Part shown: piece by piece, positions 16,036-23,693 of the stretch
Layout: every line of letters begins with the position of its first letter
Position numbering within the stretch: position 1 is the first letter of the stretch
Origin: Streptacidiphilus jiangxiensis
GTDB lineage: Bacteria > Actinomycetota > Actinomycetes > Streptomycetales > Streptomycetaceae
Assembly: GCF_900109465.1 (NCBI RefSeq)
Contig: NZ_FOAZ01000016.1
Coordinates: 133,628-197,627 of the forward strand
Length of the DNA stretch: 64,000 bases
Direction: 5' to 3'
Notes under the pieces: generated by a model
What the model saw: only the letters and a program-made list of their open reading frames with translations
Database searches by the model: none
What the model was told of the DNA's origin: nothing
Program-made: the position numbers and the translations under genes

Positions 16036-16804
16036 CCTCCGGTCGGCGACGGGCGAGGTGGGCGGTGATGTCGGCGGCGATCTCGACGGTCGCGGGCAGG
16101 GCCCGGGTGATGGCGGCGAAGGCCTGGTGGCGGGTCGGTTCCGGCAGTTGGAGGTAGGCCGAGACCGTCGAGAGGTAACCGACGTAGTCGGCCGCGCTCA
16201 TCGTCAGCCGCCGCTCGATGACGGACTGCCGCACGTCGGTGAACAGGTCGGAGTGCTGCAGCTCGGTGCCCGGCCACTGCATCTCCGCCTCGGGGGCGGT
16301 GCCGTCGGGGGAGGGGATGTCGTCGCTCTCCAGGTAGGGCGCCCGGGCTGCACGGACCGACTCCTCGACCGCCGGGTCGGCGAGTTGGACCGGGCCGCCG
16401 AAGCAGGCGACCACCCCGTCGGGTTCCAGGAGGGCGGCCACCCGGGCCCAGCGCTCCTCCGGGCGGGTCCAGTGCAGGGACGCCGCCGCGTAGACCACGT
16501 CGTAGGTGCGGCCGGGCTGCAGGTCCTCGAACGCGGCCTGCACGGTCCTCACGTGCGCGGGCACCGCCTTGCTCAGCTCGGCGAGCATCGCGGCGTCGGG
16601 ATCCGTCGCCGTGACCTCGACGCCGTGCGCGGCGAAGAGGCGGGTGGCCTTGCCGGTCCCCGCGCCGATCTCCAGGGCGGTGCGGACGCGGCGGCCCGCG
16701 AAGGTCAGCACCAGCTCGACGAGCTCGTCGGGGTAGCCGGGCCGGAACTCCTCGTAGGCGTGGGCGATCGCGCCGAAGCTCAGGGCTCTTGTCGAAGCGG
16801 ACAT
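16025..16804 (-). CDS. SAM-dependent class I methyltransferase
   Basis: This 259-residue methyltransferase has motif I ALEIGAGTGKATRLF, the acidic motif II in VTATDPDAAMLAEL, and the post-motif YDVVYAAASLHW typical of methyltransferase type 11/12 domains. The N-terminal FGAIAHAYEEFRPGYP is characteristic of a widespread actinomycete subfamily that acts on small molecules. The start is ATG 16804 with AGGA upstream; an ATG at 16813 would add three residues. The substrate is unknown. Confidence 0.85.
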   Translation of the reverse strand: MSASTRALSFGAIAHAYEEFRPGYPDELVELVLTFAGRRVRTALEIGAGTGKATRLFAAHGVEVTATDPDAAMLAELSKAVPAHVRTVQAAFEDLQPGRTYDVVYAAASLHWTRPEERWARVAALLEPDGVVACFGGPVQLADPAVEESVRAARAPYLESDDIPSPDGTAPEAEMQWPGTELQHSDLFTDVRQSVIERRLTMSAADYVGYLSTVSAYLQLPEPTRHQAFAAITRALPATVEIAADITAHLARRRPEVSV

Positions 16805-16872
16805 GCCGATCATCCTGGCACGACGCGGAAGTTGTACAGTCCGTCGCGAGCGAGCCGTACCGAGGAGCCCCG

Positions 16873-17190
16873 ATGATCCTGCCCGACGCCACCGCTGCCG
16901 TGACCGCGCGCACCACCGTCGGCACCGCCTCCGGCCTGCACGCGCGCCCTGCCTCGGTGTTCGTGCAGGCCGTGGTGCGCCACCCGCACGCGGTCCGGAT
17001 CGCCCGGCCGGGCGAGGAGCCGGTGGACGGCCGCAGTCTGCTCGCGGTCATGTCACTGGCGGCCACGTACGGCGAGGAGCTCGAACTGACCGTCGAGGAG
17101 GACCCGGCCGACGCCGAGCGGGCCCGGGCCGTCCTCGACGAGCTCGCGGCGCTGATGCGACAGGACCTCGAGGCCGCCGCTGCCGGATGA
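16873..17190 (+). CDS. HPr-family phosphocarrier protein
   Basis: This 105-residue protein contains the HPr active-site motif TASGLHARPASVFVQAV with phosphorylatable histidine at residue 23. The regulatory-site region is DGRSLLAVMSLAATYGEELE, where the serine matches the HPr kinase site position. HPr relays phosphate from enzyme I to sugar-specific PTS components. It has a ~13-residue longer N-terminus than classical HPr. No other PTS gene lies nearby, so it may be the general HPr or a second, regulatory copy. Confidence 0.85.
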   Translation: MILPDATAAVTARTTVGTASGLHARPASVFVQAVVRHPHAVRIARPGEEPVDGRSLLAVMSLAATYGEELELTVEEDPADAERARAVLDELAALMRQDLEAAAAG

Positions 17191-17200
17191 GCCGGAGGAG

Positions 17201-18424
17201 TCAGACCAGCGGCTGGTTCGGCACCAGCAGGTGGGAGAGGTCCTTGGCGATGTTGTTGCCTGGGTTCTGCACGCTCTGGTCGGTCTTGGGCGAGTAGGTG
17301 ACGGACACGGCGATCGACAGGTCCTCGGAGGGCAGGTAGGCCATGACCGCCGCGTAGCCGGAGAAGGAGGGGTTCTGCACGACCCAGCCGTTCACCACCA
17401 GGACGGAGACGCCGTAGTGCACCTGTTCGGTCTGCGGCAGGCAGACCCCCGGCGGGCACTTCTTGGTCGGCGTGCCCAGCCCGATCGTGCCGGGGTCGAG
17501 CAGCGTCTTGTAGCTCTTGCGGCTGATGGTCCGCCCGGACCCGATGCCGGCGCCCGCGCGGGCGAGATCGCAGATGTTCTGGGTGATGACGGCGCCCGGC
17601 GCCGTCGTCCAAGACGGGTTCCAGAACGTCGACTCCTCGTACTTCCCGCGCTCGGAGGTGAAAGCGTGCAGCACGGGAGTGGGGATGTCGGGGGTGTAGC
17701 TGTTCGAGGTCGCGTGCAGCCCCAGCGGACGGTAGATGCGCTGCTCCAGCAGGCGGTCGAGCCGGGTGTGGGTGATCCGCTCCAGCGCCGCGCCGAGCAG
17801 CACGAAGTTGCCGTGCGAGTAGCTGAAGTTGGTGCCGGGCTTGTAGAGCAGGTCGTGCAGATGGGCGTAGGCGAGGACGTCCTTCGCCGTCCAATGCCTG
17901 AACGGGTGGGCCTCCAGCTCGTTCACGAACGCCGGGTTGGTCACGTAGTCGTGGTAGCCGGAGGTGGTGTCGGCCAGCTCCCGCAGCGTGATCTCCTTCG
18001 CGTGCGGGATCTCGGGCAGCCAGCGCGAGATGCGGTCGTCCAGGCTCACCCGCTTCTCGTCGACGAGCTGCAGCAGGATCGTGCCCATGAAGGCGATGCC
18101 CACCGACCCGACTCGGAACTGCATGTCGGGTCGGGCGGGCACCCCGGTCATCGACGGCCCCACCGCGCCCGTCCACACGTCGCGACCGTGCTGGGTGACC
18201 CGGCCGACGACGGCCCGCAGCTTCAGCTCGCGCCGGTCCCGCTCGATCACGTCGAGGATCGCCTTCGCCCTGCCGCCGGTGGGGGTCGGCGAGGCGGCAC
18301 AGTCGTGACCGTGCGACATCGAGGCCGTCGCGACGGTCGCGGACGCGGCGGTGCCGGCCAGCGCCGGAGCGGAGGAGAGCAGCAGGGTGGCGGCGCAGAG
18401 CAGTGCGGTTCGCTTGTGAGTCAT
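17201..18424 (-). CDS. Secreted beta-lactamase/D,D-peptidase-fold protein lacking the catalytic lysine
   Basis: This 407-residue protein has a Sec signal peptide (LLCAATLLLSSAPALAGTA) and aligns with serine beta-lactamase/class C esterases. The active serine region, normally SxxK, reads RVGSVGIAFMG: serine 107 is present but lysine is isoleucine 110. The second motif is YSHGNF (usually YSNxxY; Tyr202 present). The final KTG/HTG motif is not recognisable; NPSFSGYAAVM is at that place. It has the usual length and no frameshift. It may bind peptidoglycan or act by an altered mechanism; ordinary hydrolase activity is doubtful. Confidence 0.8.
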   Translation of the reverse strand: MTHKRTALLCAATLLLSSAPALAGTAASATVATASMSHGHDCAASPTPTGGRAKAILDVIERDRRELKLRAVVGRVTQHGRDVWTGAVGPSMTGVPARPDMQFRVGSVGIAFMGTILLQLVDEKRVSLDDRISRWLPEIPHAKEITLRELADTTSGYHDYVTNPAFVNELEAHPFRHWTAKDVLAYAHLHDLLYKPGTNFSYSHGNFVLLGAALERITHTRLDRLLEQRIYRPLGLHATSNSYTPDIPTPVLHAFTSERGKYEESTFWNPSWTTAPGAVITQNICDLARAGAGIGSGRTISRKSYKTLLDPGTIGLGTPTKKCPPGVCLPQTEQVHYGVSVLVVNGWVVQNPSFSGYAAVMAYLPSEDLSIAVSVTYSPKTDQSVQNPGNNIAKDLSHLLVPNQPLV

Positions 18425-18590
18425 GGATCACCATGTCCACACCAGGGTCCCGATCTCCGGCAGGACACCCCGGCATGCACTCCGACGGCGCACACCGCAG
18501 GGGCTCGCACCGGACCCGCCCGCGCGGCATGATGTGGCCCGAGCACCGATCCTTCCGTCCTCCGTCCTCCGTCCCCGGCAAGGGGGAAGC

Positions 18591-19616
18591 ATGTCCCGGC
18601 AGAGCCTCCGACCACAGGTGTGGACACCGCCGCCGCGCGGTGGCCGGGCACGGGTGTGGAAGCGGTACCGCTCACTTCCCGAGCTGACGCTCGTTCCGCT
18701 CTCCGGGCTCGGCCCGGAGGACGTCGTGGTGGACGGGGCCGGACGGGTCCTGTGCGGTGTCGCCGACGGACGCCTGCTGCGACTCAGCCCCGACGGCCGC
18801 GAGGCCGTCACCCTCGCCGACATCGCTCCGGGCCGCCCCGCCGGGCTGGAGGTGCTGCCCGACGGGCGCGTCCTGGTCTGCGACGCCCGCCTCGGGCGGC
18901 TGCTGCGCGTCGACCCCGACACCGGCGCCGTCGAGACCCTCGCCTCGAGCGCGGGCGGCGAGCCGCTGCGCCTGGTCAGCAACGTCGTCGCCACCGCCGA
19001 CGGGACGGTGTACTTCACCGAGTCCAGTCGCCGGTTCACCATCGACGACTGGCGGGCCGACATCCTCGAGCACTCCGGCACCGGCCGGTTGCTGCGCCTG
19101 CGCGCCGAGGACGAGGGCGGCGAGCCCGAGGTCCTGTTGGACGGGCTGCAGTTCGCCAACGGTCTCGCCGTCGGCCCGGACGGCTCCTATCTGGCGATCG
19201 CCGAGACCGGCAGTTACCGCGTCATCCGCTACCTGCTCACCGGGGAGCGCGCCGGAACCAGCGAGCCCTTCGTCGACCTGCCGGGCTTCCCCGACAACCT
19301 CGGCGCCGGCACGCACGGCCTGCTGTGGATCGCGATGGTCGCGCCCCGCGACCCCCTTCTGGACCGCCTGCACCGCAGCCACCCGCTCGCGCGTCAGGCC
19401 CTGTGGCGCGTCCCGCAGGGGCTCCTGCCCGGGCCCAAGCCCACTGTCTGGGTGATGGCCGTCGACACCGCCGGCCGCGTCGTCCATGACCTGCAGGGCC
19501 CGAGCGCGGCCTTCCGCGCGGTCACCGGAGTCGCCGAGCACGACGGCCGGCTCTGGCTCGGCACCCTCACCGAACCCGCCCTCGCCTCCCTCGACCTGGC
19601 CGCCGTCCGGATCTGA
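18591..19616 (+). CDS. SMP-30/gluconolactonase or strictosidine synthase-like beta-propeller protein
   Basis: This 341-residue protein has repeating beta-propeller blades: GPEDVVVDGAGRVLCGVADG, LEVLPDGRVLVCDARLGRLL, NVVATADGTVYFTESSRRF, FANGLAVGPDGSYLAIAETG and NLGAGTHGLLWIAMV. ESSRRF plus the GERAGTSEPFV segment match strictosidine synthase-like/SMP-30 lactonases, which hydrolyse lactones using a calcium site. No signal peptide is evident. The ATG at 18591 follows AGGGGGAAG. It is divergent from the beta-lactamase-fold gene; the substrate is unknown. Confidence 0.82.
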   Translation: MSRQSLRPQVWTPPPRGGRARVWKRYRSLPELTLVPLSGLGPEDVVVDGAGRVLCGVADGRLLRLSPDGREAVTLADIAPGRPAGLEVLPDGRVLVCDARLGRLLRVDPDTGAVETLASSAGGEPLRLVSNVVATADGTVYFTESSRRFTIDDWRADILEHSGTGRLLRLRAEDEGGEPEVLLDGLQFANGLAVGPDGSYLAIAETGSYRVIRYLLTGERAGTSEPFVDLPGFPDNLGAGTHGLLWIAMVAPRDPLLDRLHRSHPLARQALWRVPQGLLPGPKPTVWVMAVDTAGRVVHDLQGPSAAFRAVTGVAEHDGRLWLGTLTEPALASLDLAAVRI

Positions 19617-19715
19617 CCGGCCGCGCGGTAGCGGCGGCGCGGCGGACCACCCGTCAGGGTGAGCCCACGCGCGTTGCCGCGCGCGGGGCCGGGGGCGGCG
19701 TGAGACCGTCGTGGG

Positions 19716-20621
19716 GTGACCGACGCCGTTGTCGATGTGACGGAACGCGCGGACGAGGGCCTCACCCCCGCCGAGCTCGCGGCCAAGTACGGCCTGACCC
19801 TGAGCGGTCGCCGCCCCCCGCTGTCCCAGTACACCGCGCAGCTGTGGGCCCGTCGTCACTTCATGCTGGCCTTCGCCACCGCCCGCCTGACGGCGAACTA
19901 CAGCTCCGCCCGCCTCGGCCAGATCTGGCAGGTGATGACGCCGCTGCTGAACGCGGCCGTCTACTACCTGGTCTTCGGCCTGCTGCTGCAGCAGAACCGG
20001 GGTATCCCCAACTACATCGCCTACCTCTGCACCGGCATCTTCACCTTCCAGTTCACCCAGTCCGCGGTGCTGGCGGGGACCCGCTCGATCTCCGGCAACC
20101 TCGGCCTGATCCGCGCACTGCACTTCCCGCGCGCGTGCCTGCCGGTCTCCATGACGATCCTCCAGCTGCAGGAGCTGCTGGTGTCGATGTCGGTGCTGGG
20201 GGCGATCATCCTGCTGACCGGCGAGCCGTTGACGGCCAAGTGGCTGCTCATCATCCCGTCGCTGTTCCTGCAGACGGTCTTCAACGCGGGACTGGCGATG
20301 CTGCTGGCGCGCTGGGGCTCCAAGACGACGGACCTCGCCCAGCTGATGCCGTTCATCATCCGCACCTGGATGTACATGTCCGGGGTCTTCTGGAGCGTCC
20401 AGTCCCTCAGCGCGCACATCCCCGCGTCGATCCGGACCCTTCTCTACCTCAACCCGGCGCTGATCTTCAACGAGCTGATGCGCTACGCCCTGATGGCCTC
20501 GGTCCCGGCGAGCAGCCTGAGCCCCCACATCTGGGCGACCGCCCTGGGCTGGGCGGTGGTCGCCGGTGGCTTCGGGTACGTGCACTTCTGGCGGGCCGAG
20601 GAGCAGTACGGCCGCGGCTGA
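19716..20621 (+). CDS. ABC-2 type permease, TagG/RfbA polysaccharide-exporter family
   Basis: This 301-residue permease has a ~55-residue cytoplasmic N-terminus and six membrane segments. TANYSSARLGQIWQVMTPLL with VYYLVFGLLLQ is the classic N-terminal pattern of TagG/Wzm permeases, and YMSGVFWSVQSL and LNPALIFNELMRYALM follow the family. Such permeases export teichoic acid or O-polysaccharide when joined to a TagH/Wzt ATPase. No partner ATPase gene is beside it; the only ABC ATPase in the window belongs to the osmoprotectant system. It may export the product of the operon at 2419-5918, which is an inference. Confidence 0.85.
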   Translation: MTDAVVDVTERADEGLTPAELAAKYGLTLSGRRPPLSQYTAQLWARRHFMLAFATARLTANYSSARLGQIWQVMTPLLNAAVYYLVFGLLLQQNRGIPNYIAYLCTGIFTFQFTQSAVLAGTRSISGNLGLIRALHFPRACLPVSMTILQLQELLVSMSVLGAIILLTGEPLTAKWLLIIPSLFLQTVFNAGLAMLLARWGSKTTDLAQLMPFIIRTWMYMSGVFWSVQSLSAHIPASIRTLLYLNPALIFNELMRYALMASVPASSLSPHIWATALGWAVVAGGFGYVHFWRAEEQYGRG

Positions 20622-20647
20622 TCGCTCCCCTCCGGTATCGTGCACGC

Positions 20648-21019
20648 GTGCGAACCGAGGGAGTGCGCGACGCGCTGCGGGCGACGGCGGCGATCTTCGC
20701 TTTCGTGGTCCAGGCAGTTGCCCTGTTCGCGATCACGAGCGCCGTGGTGGAGGCGTCGAACGTCTCCCCCGGCGACTGCGGCTACGACGGCACCTGCACC
20801 GAGAACGGCGTCTTCGAGGCGGTGATCCGGGTCGAACTCGCGGTGCCCGCTGCGGAGCTCGCGCTCGGCCTGTTCTGGTGGGCGCTTCCGCTGTGGCGGC
20901 GCCGACTGGCGCCGGGGGTCGACGAGTGGTGGGACCTCGTGGCGGTGCGGCTGCCCCGGATCTTCATCGCGACCGGCCTGTTCTCCCTGCTCGTCCTCGC
21001 CGTCTCGCTGCTGCGCTGA
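20648..21019 (+). CDS. Small membrane protein of unknown function
   Basis: This 123-residue protein has three likely membrane helices (AAIFAFVVQAVALFAITSAV, LAVPAAELALGLFWWALPLW, IFIATGLFSLLVLAVSLL). An extracytoplasmic loop has two cysteines (GDCGYDGTCTENG) that could form a disulfide. The GTG start lies 27 bp after the ABC-2 permease stop, so the pair may be one transcript. I do not recognise a family. Confidence 0.55.
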   Translation: MRTEGVRDALRATAAIFAFVVQAVALFAITSAVVEASNVSPGDCGYDGTCTENGVFEAVIRVELAVPAAELALGLFWWALPLWRRRLAPGVDEWWDLVAVRLPRIFIATGLFSLLVLAVSLLR

Positions 21020-21039
21020 GCCCGCCGAAAGCTCGCCGA

Positions 21040-22089
21040 CTACTCCTGCTCCCGGGCGCCGTAGCGGTGGGCGAGGTTGGGGTCGTCGAGCCACCAGGGG
21101 CGCATCATCTCCGGGTCGTCGTCCGTCGCCGTCGCCGTCGCGGTCGCGACGGAGCCGGGAGTGGCCACGGTGGCCTTGGCGGCGGCGGCCTCCTCCCGCT
21201 GGCGGGCGATCTGGGCGTCGATCGCGGCGTCGACCTCCGCGGTCTCCGCGCGGCCCTTGACCATCCAGCGGCGGACCAGCGCGGCGATGAAGGGCAGGCC
21301 CGCCATGTCGCCGAGAGCCCACAGGGTGCAGCCGCCCCAGACCTGGTCCTCGCGGATCGTCGGGCCCCAGGGACGGCCCAGTGCGGTGTAGTAGTGCTCG
21401 GCGATCGTCGTGTGTCCGTAGACGATGAGGATGCCCAGGCCGGCGTCGAAGATGACCTCGGCCATGGTGATGAACAAGCCGACCATCTGCGGGTACTCGT
21501 GAGCGACCGGGTCGACCTGCAGACGGGGCCAGAAGTAGGCGAGGCCCAGCGCCACCAGCACGACGTGCAGGCCGATGTTCCAGCTCTGGTCGGTCAGCGT
21601 GTGCTCGTACCAGGGGGTGAAGTAGAGCAGCCACGGCGGCAGCATCAGCAGGGCCGTCGAGATCGCCGGGAACATCAGGATCTTCGACGGCCAGCTGCGC
21701 AGCACCCGCATCAGGCGTGCGCGGCCGCGCTCGCTGACCGACTCCGCGACCAGCGAGACCGGCGCGCCCATGCCCAGCAGCAGCGGCACGATCATCAGCA
21801 GGGTGACGACCTGCGCCGCCCGGTCCGTGAACAGGATCCGCTCGTAGACGCCGACACCGGACATGGTGACCCACGCCCACAGGGCCAGGCCGCCGAACCA
21901 GGCGGCGCTGCGCCCGGGGGACCAGCTGCCGCCCTTGCCGCGCACGCGGACCAGCCCCAGCGCGTAGAGCGCGCCGAGCACCACGCAGAGCGCGAGGACG
22001 ACCGGTTCGAGCTGCCAGCTCGTGAACAGGTCCGACCACTGCCAGGCCGGCGGGCCGCTGTACCCCGCCGCGAGCGTCGTTCCCGTCAT
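21040..22089 (-). CDS. CtaG-like cytochrome c oxidase assembly protein
   Basis: This 349-residue membrane protein fits the caa3-type CtaG family: eight or so helices, QVVTLLMIVPLLLGMGAPV, MLPPWLLYFTPWYEHTL, LHVVLVALGLAYFWP and GLFITMAEVIFDAGLGILI. Histidines in the helices (HVVLV, HTTIAEHYY) could bind copper. The family helps deliver copper to cytochrome oxidase. The C-terminal ~70 residues are a charged, alanine-rich cytoplasmic tail. It is a single gene, convergent with the small membrane protein and divergent from exonuclease III. Confidence 0.85.
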   Translation of the reverse strand: MTGTTLAAGYSGPPAWQWSDLFTSWQLEPVVLALCVVLGALYALGLVRVRGKGGSWSPGRSAAWFGGLALWAWVTMSGVGVYERILFTDRAAQVVTLLMIVPLLLGMGAPVSLVAESVSERGRARLMRVLRSWPSKILMFPAISTALLMLPPWLLYFTPWYEHTLTDQSWNIGLHVVLVALGLAYFWPRLQVDPVAHEYPQMVGLFITMAEVIFDAGLGILIVYGHTTIAEHYYTALGRPWGPTIREDQVWGGCTLWALGDMAGLPFIAALVRRWMVKGRAETAEVDAAIDAQIARQREEAAAAKATVATPGSVATATATATDDDPEMMRPWWLDDPNLAHRYGAREQE

Positions 22090-22230
22090 GGTCCTCGCCT
22101 GCCTCAGTACCGTGCGTCCGCCTACGTAGCGCAGACCATCATGACGGACGGGGGACGAAGCGGACGCACCGACCCCCCGATGCGGTGGAGCTACGGCTCG
22201 CTGTCGGTGGCGGGCGGTAGGTTGGGGCGC

Positions 22231-23058
22231 ATGACGGTTCGCATCGCCACCTGGAACATCAACTCCGTGAACGCCCGGCTCGAGAAGCTGTTGGAGTGGC
22301 TCCGCTCCGCGCAGCCGGACGTGCTGTGCCTGCAGGAGCTGAAGTCCACCACGGACGCCTTCCCCTTCGAGGCCGTCCGCGAGCTCGGGTACGAGACCGC
22401 CGCGCACGGCACGGGCCGGTGGAACGGCGTGGCGATCCTCTCCAGGATCGGCATCGAGGACGTGGTGCGGGATCTGCCGGGCCAGCCCGGCTACCTCGAC
22501 CCGGCCGCCGCCGCGGAGGCGACGCTCGTCCCGGCCGAGCCGGAGCTCGAACCCCGCGCCGTCGCGGCGACGTGCGGTCCGGTCCGGGTCTGGTCGGTCT
22601 ACGTACCCAACGGGCGCGAGGTCGACCACGCCCACTACGCCTACAAGCTGAAGTGGCTCTCCACCCTGCGCGACGCGGTGGTCGCGGACGCGGCGGGGGA
22701 GCGACCCTTCGCCGTGCTCGGCGATTTCAACATCGCGCCGACGGACGCGGACGTGTGGGACGTGTCGAAGTTCGAGGGCGCCACGCACGTGACGCCCGCC
22801 GAGCGGGCCACACTGGCGGATCTGCAGGCGGTGGGCCTGGCGGACGTGTTCCCGCGCCCGCTCAAGTACGACCACCCCTACACCTACTGGGACTACCGCG
22901 GGCTGAGCTTCCCGAAGAACTACGGGATAAGGATCGACCTGGTCTACGGCAACAAGCCGTTCACCGAGGCCGTCTCCGACTCCTACGTGGACCGCGAGGC
23001 CCGCAAGGGCAAGGGCACGTCCGACCACGCCCCGGTCGTGGTGGACCTCGCGCTCTGA
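22231..23058 (+). CDS. xth: Exodeoxyribonuclease III (AP endonuclease)
   Basis: This 275-residue enzyme has all signatures of the exonuclease III/APE1 family: RIATWNINSVNARLEKLLEW, the metal-binding glutamate in VLCLQELKST, the tyrosine/asparagine of VYVPNGREVDH, the catalytic GDFNIAPTDADVWD and the C-terminal TSDHAPVVVDL. It excises 3' blocked ends and cuts abasic sites in base-excision repair. The ATG at 22231 is close to the first strand. The last 76 bp overlap the convergent lysoplasmalogenase-like gene. Confidence 0.95.
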   Translation: MTVRIATWNINSVNARLEKLLEWLRSAQPDVLCLQELKSTTDAFPFEAVRELGYETAAHGTGRWNGVAILSRIGIEDVVRDLPGQPGYLDPAAAAEATLVPAEPELEPRAVAATCGPVRVWSVYVPNGREVDHAHYAYKLKWLSTLRDAVVADAAGERPFAVLGDFNIAPTDADVWDVSKFEGATHVTPAERATLADLQAVGLADVFPRPLKYDHPYTYWDYRGLSFPKNYGIRIDLVYGNKPFTEAVSDSYVDREARKGKGTSDHAPVVVDLAL

Positions 23059-23693
23059 GACCCGCTCACGGCCCCCGTCGCCAGCAGGTACTGGCCGACG
23101 AGGTAGGTGAGCATGATCCAGAAGTCGGCGGCGGGCAGCTGCGGCCAGTGGGCGAGTCCCGTGGCGATCAGCGAGTCCGAGAGCAGGAACAGCGCGCCGC
23201 CGACCCCGGTCACCGAGTTCGTTGCTGCCGAGGTGGCGGCGGTGCCGGCCAGCAGCAGGCTGTAGCAGGCGACGGGGATGCGCAGGCCGGCGGGCAGGTC
23301 CGGCCAGAGCAGGGTGATCAACGCCGCCCAGACGAGGGCGTAGCCGCCGAGCGCGAGCCCGGCCCGGCGGGTGAGCGGCCGCAGGGCGCCCGCGCGGGTG
23401 AAGAGCGTGATGTAGCAGACGTGCGCGGCGGCGAAGCCGCCCATGCCGACGAGGAACCAGGCGCCGCCGAAGAGCAGCGCGGTGTCACCGACACAGGAGG
23501 CGATCAGCGCGCCGAGCAGCAGCCGCGGCGCGCGCCGCGGCAGCACGGCGAACGCGAGCGTGGGCATCAGCAGCGGCTTGAGCACGTCCTGGGCCAGGTG
23601 CAGGCCGAGCAGGGTGAGGACGAGGTAGACCGCCGAGAGCGCCAGGTAGCCGAGCAGGCGTCGGTCGGCGGTAGGGGTGGGGCTGCTGCTCAC
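22983..23693 (-). CDS. YhhN/TMEM86-family lysoplasmalogenase-like membrane protein
   Basis: This 236-residue protein has about eight membrane segments in the YhhN pattern: LKPLLMPTLAFAVLPRRAPR, GALIASCVGDTALLF, LVGMGGFAAAHVCYITLF, and a C-terminal ALFLLSDSLIATGLAH plus IMLTYLVGQYLLA. Family members include mammalian TMEM86B, which cleaves the vinyl-ether bond of lysoplasmalogens. The polar residues of CVGDTALL and LLSDSLIA are the conserved acidic pair. The GTG start overlaps the preceding hydroxylase gene stop by 4 bp, so the two are coupled. The last ~25 residues extend beyond the family core and overlap xth. Confidence 0.85.
   Translation of the reverse strand: MSSSPTPTADRRLLGYLALSAVYLVLTLLGLHLAQDVLKPLLMPTLAFAVLPRRAPRLLLGALIASCVGDTALLFGGAWFLVGMGGFAAAHVCYITLFTRAGALRPLTRRAGLALGGYALVWAALITLLWPDLPAGLRIPVACYSLLLAGTAATSAATNSVTGVGGALFLLSDSLIATGLAHWPQLPAADFWIMLTYLVGQYLLATGAVSGSQSARSTTTGAWSDVPLPLRASRST

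Noticed and set aside
16017-18581. 854-residue open frame on the minus strand
   Set aside because: It runs antisense or out of frame through the methyltransferase, HPr and beta-lactamase-fold genes and has a low-complexity Arg/Ala/Pro/Gly translation typical of high-GC shadow frames.
20566-23058. Long open frame before exonuclease III
   Set aside because: The in-frame part before 22231 crosses the CtaG gene on the opposite strand and reads as low-complexity sequence. Only the part from the ATG at 22231 matches the family.
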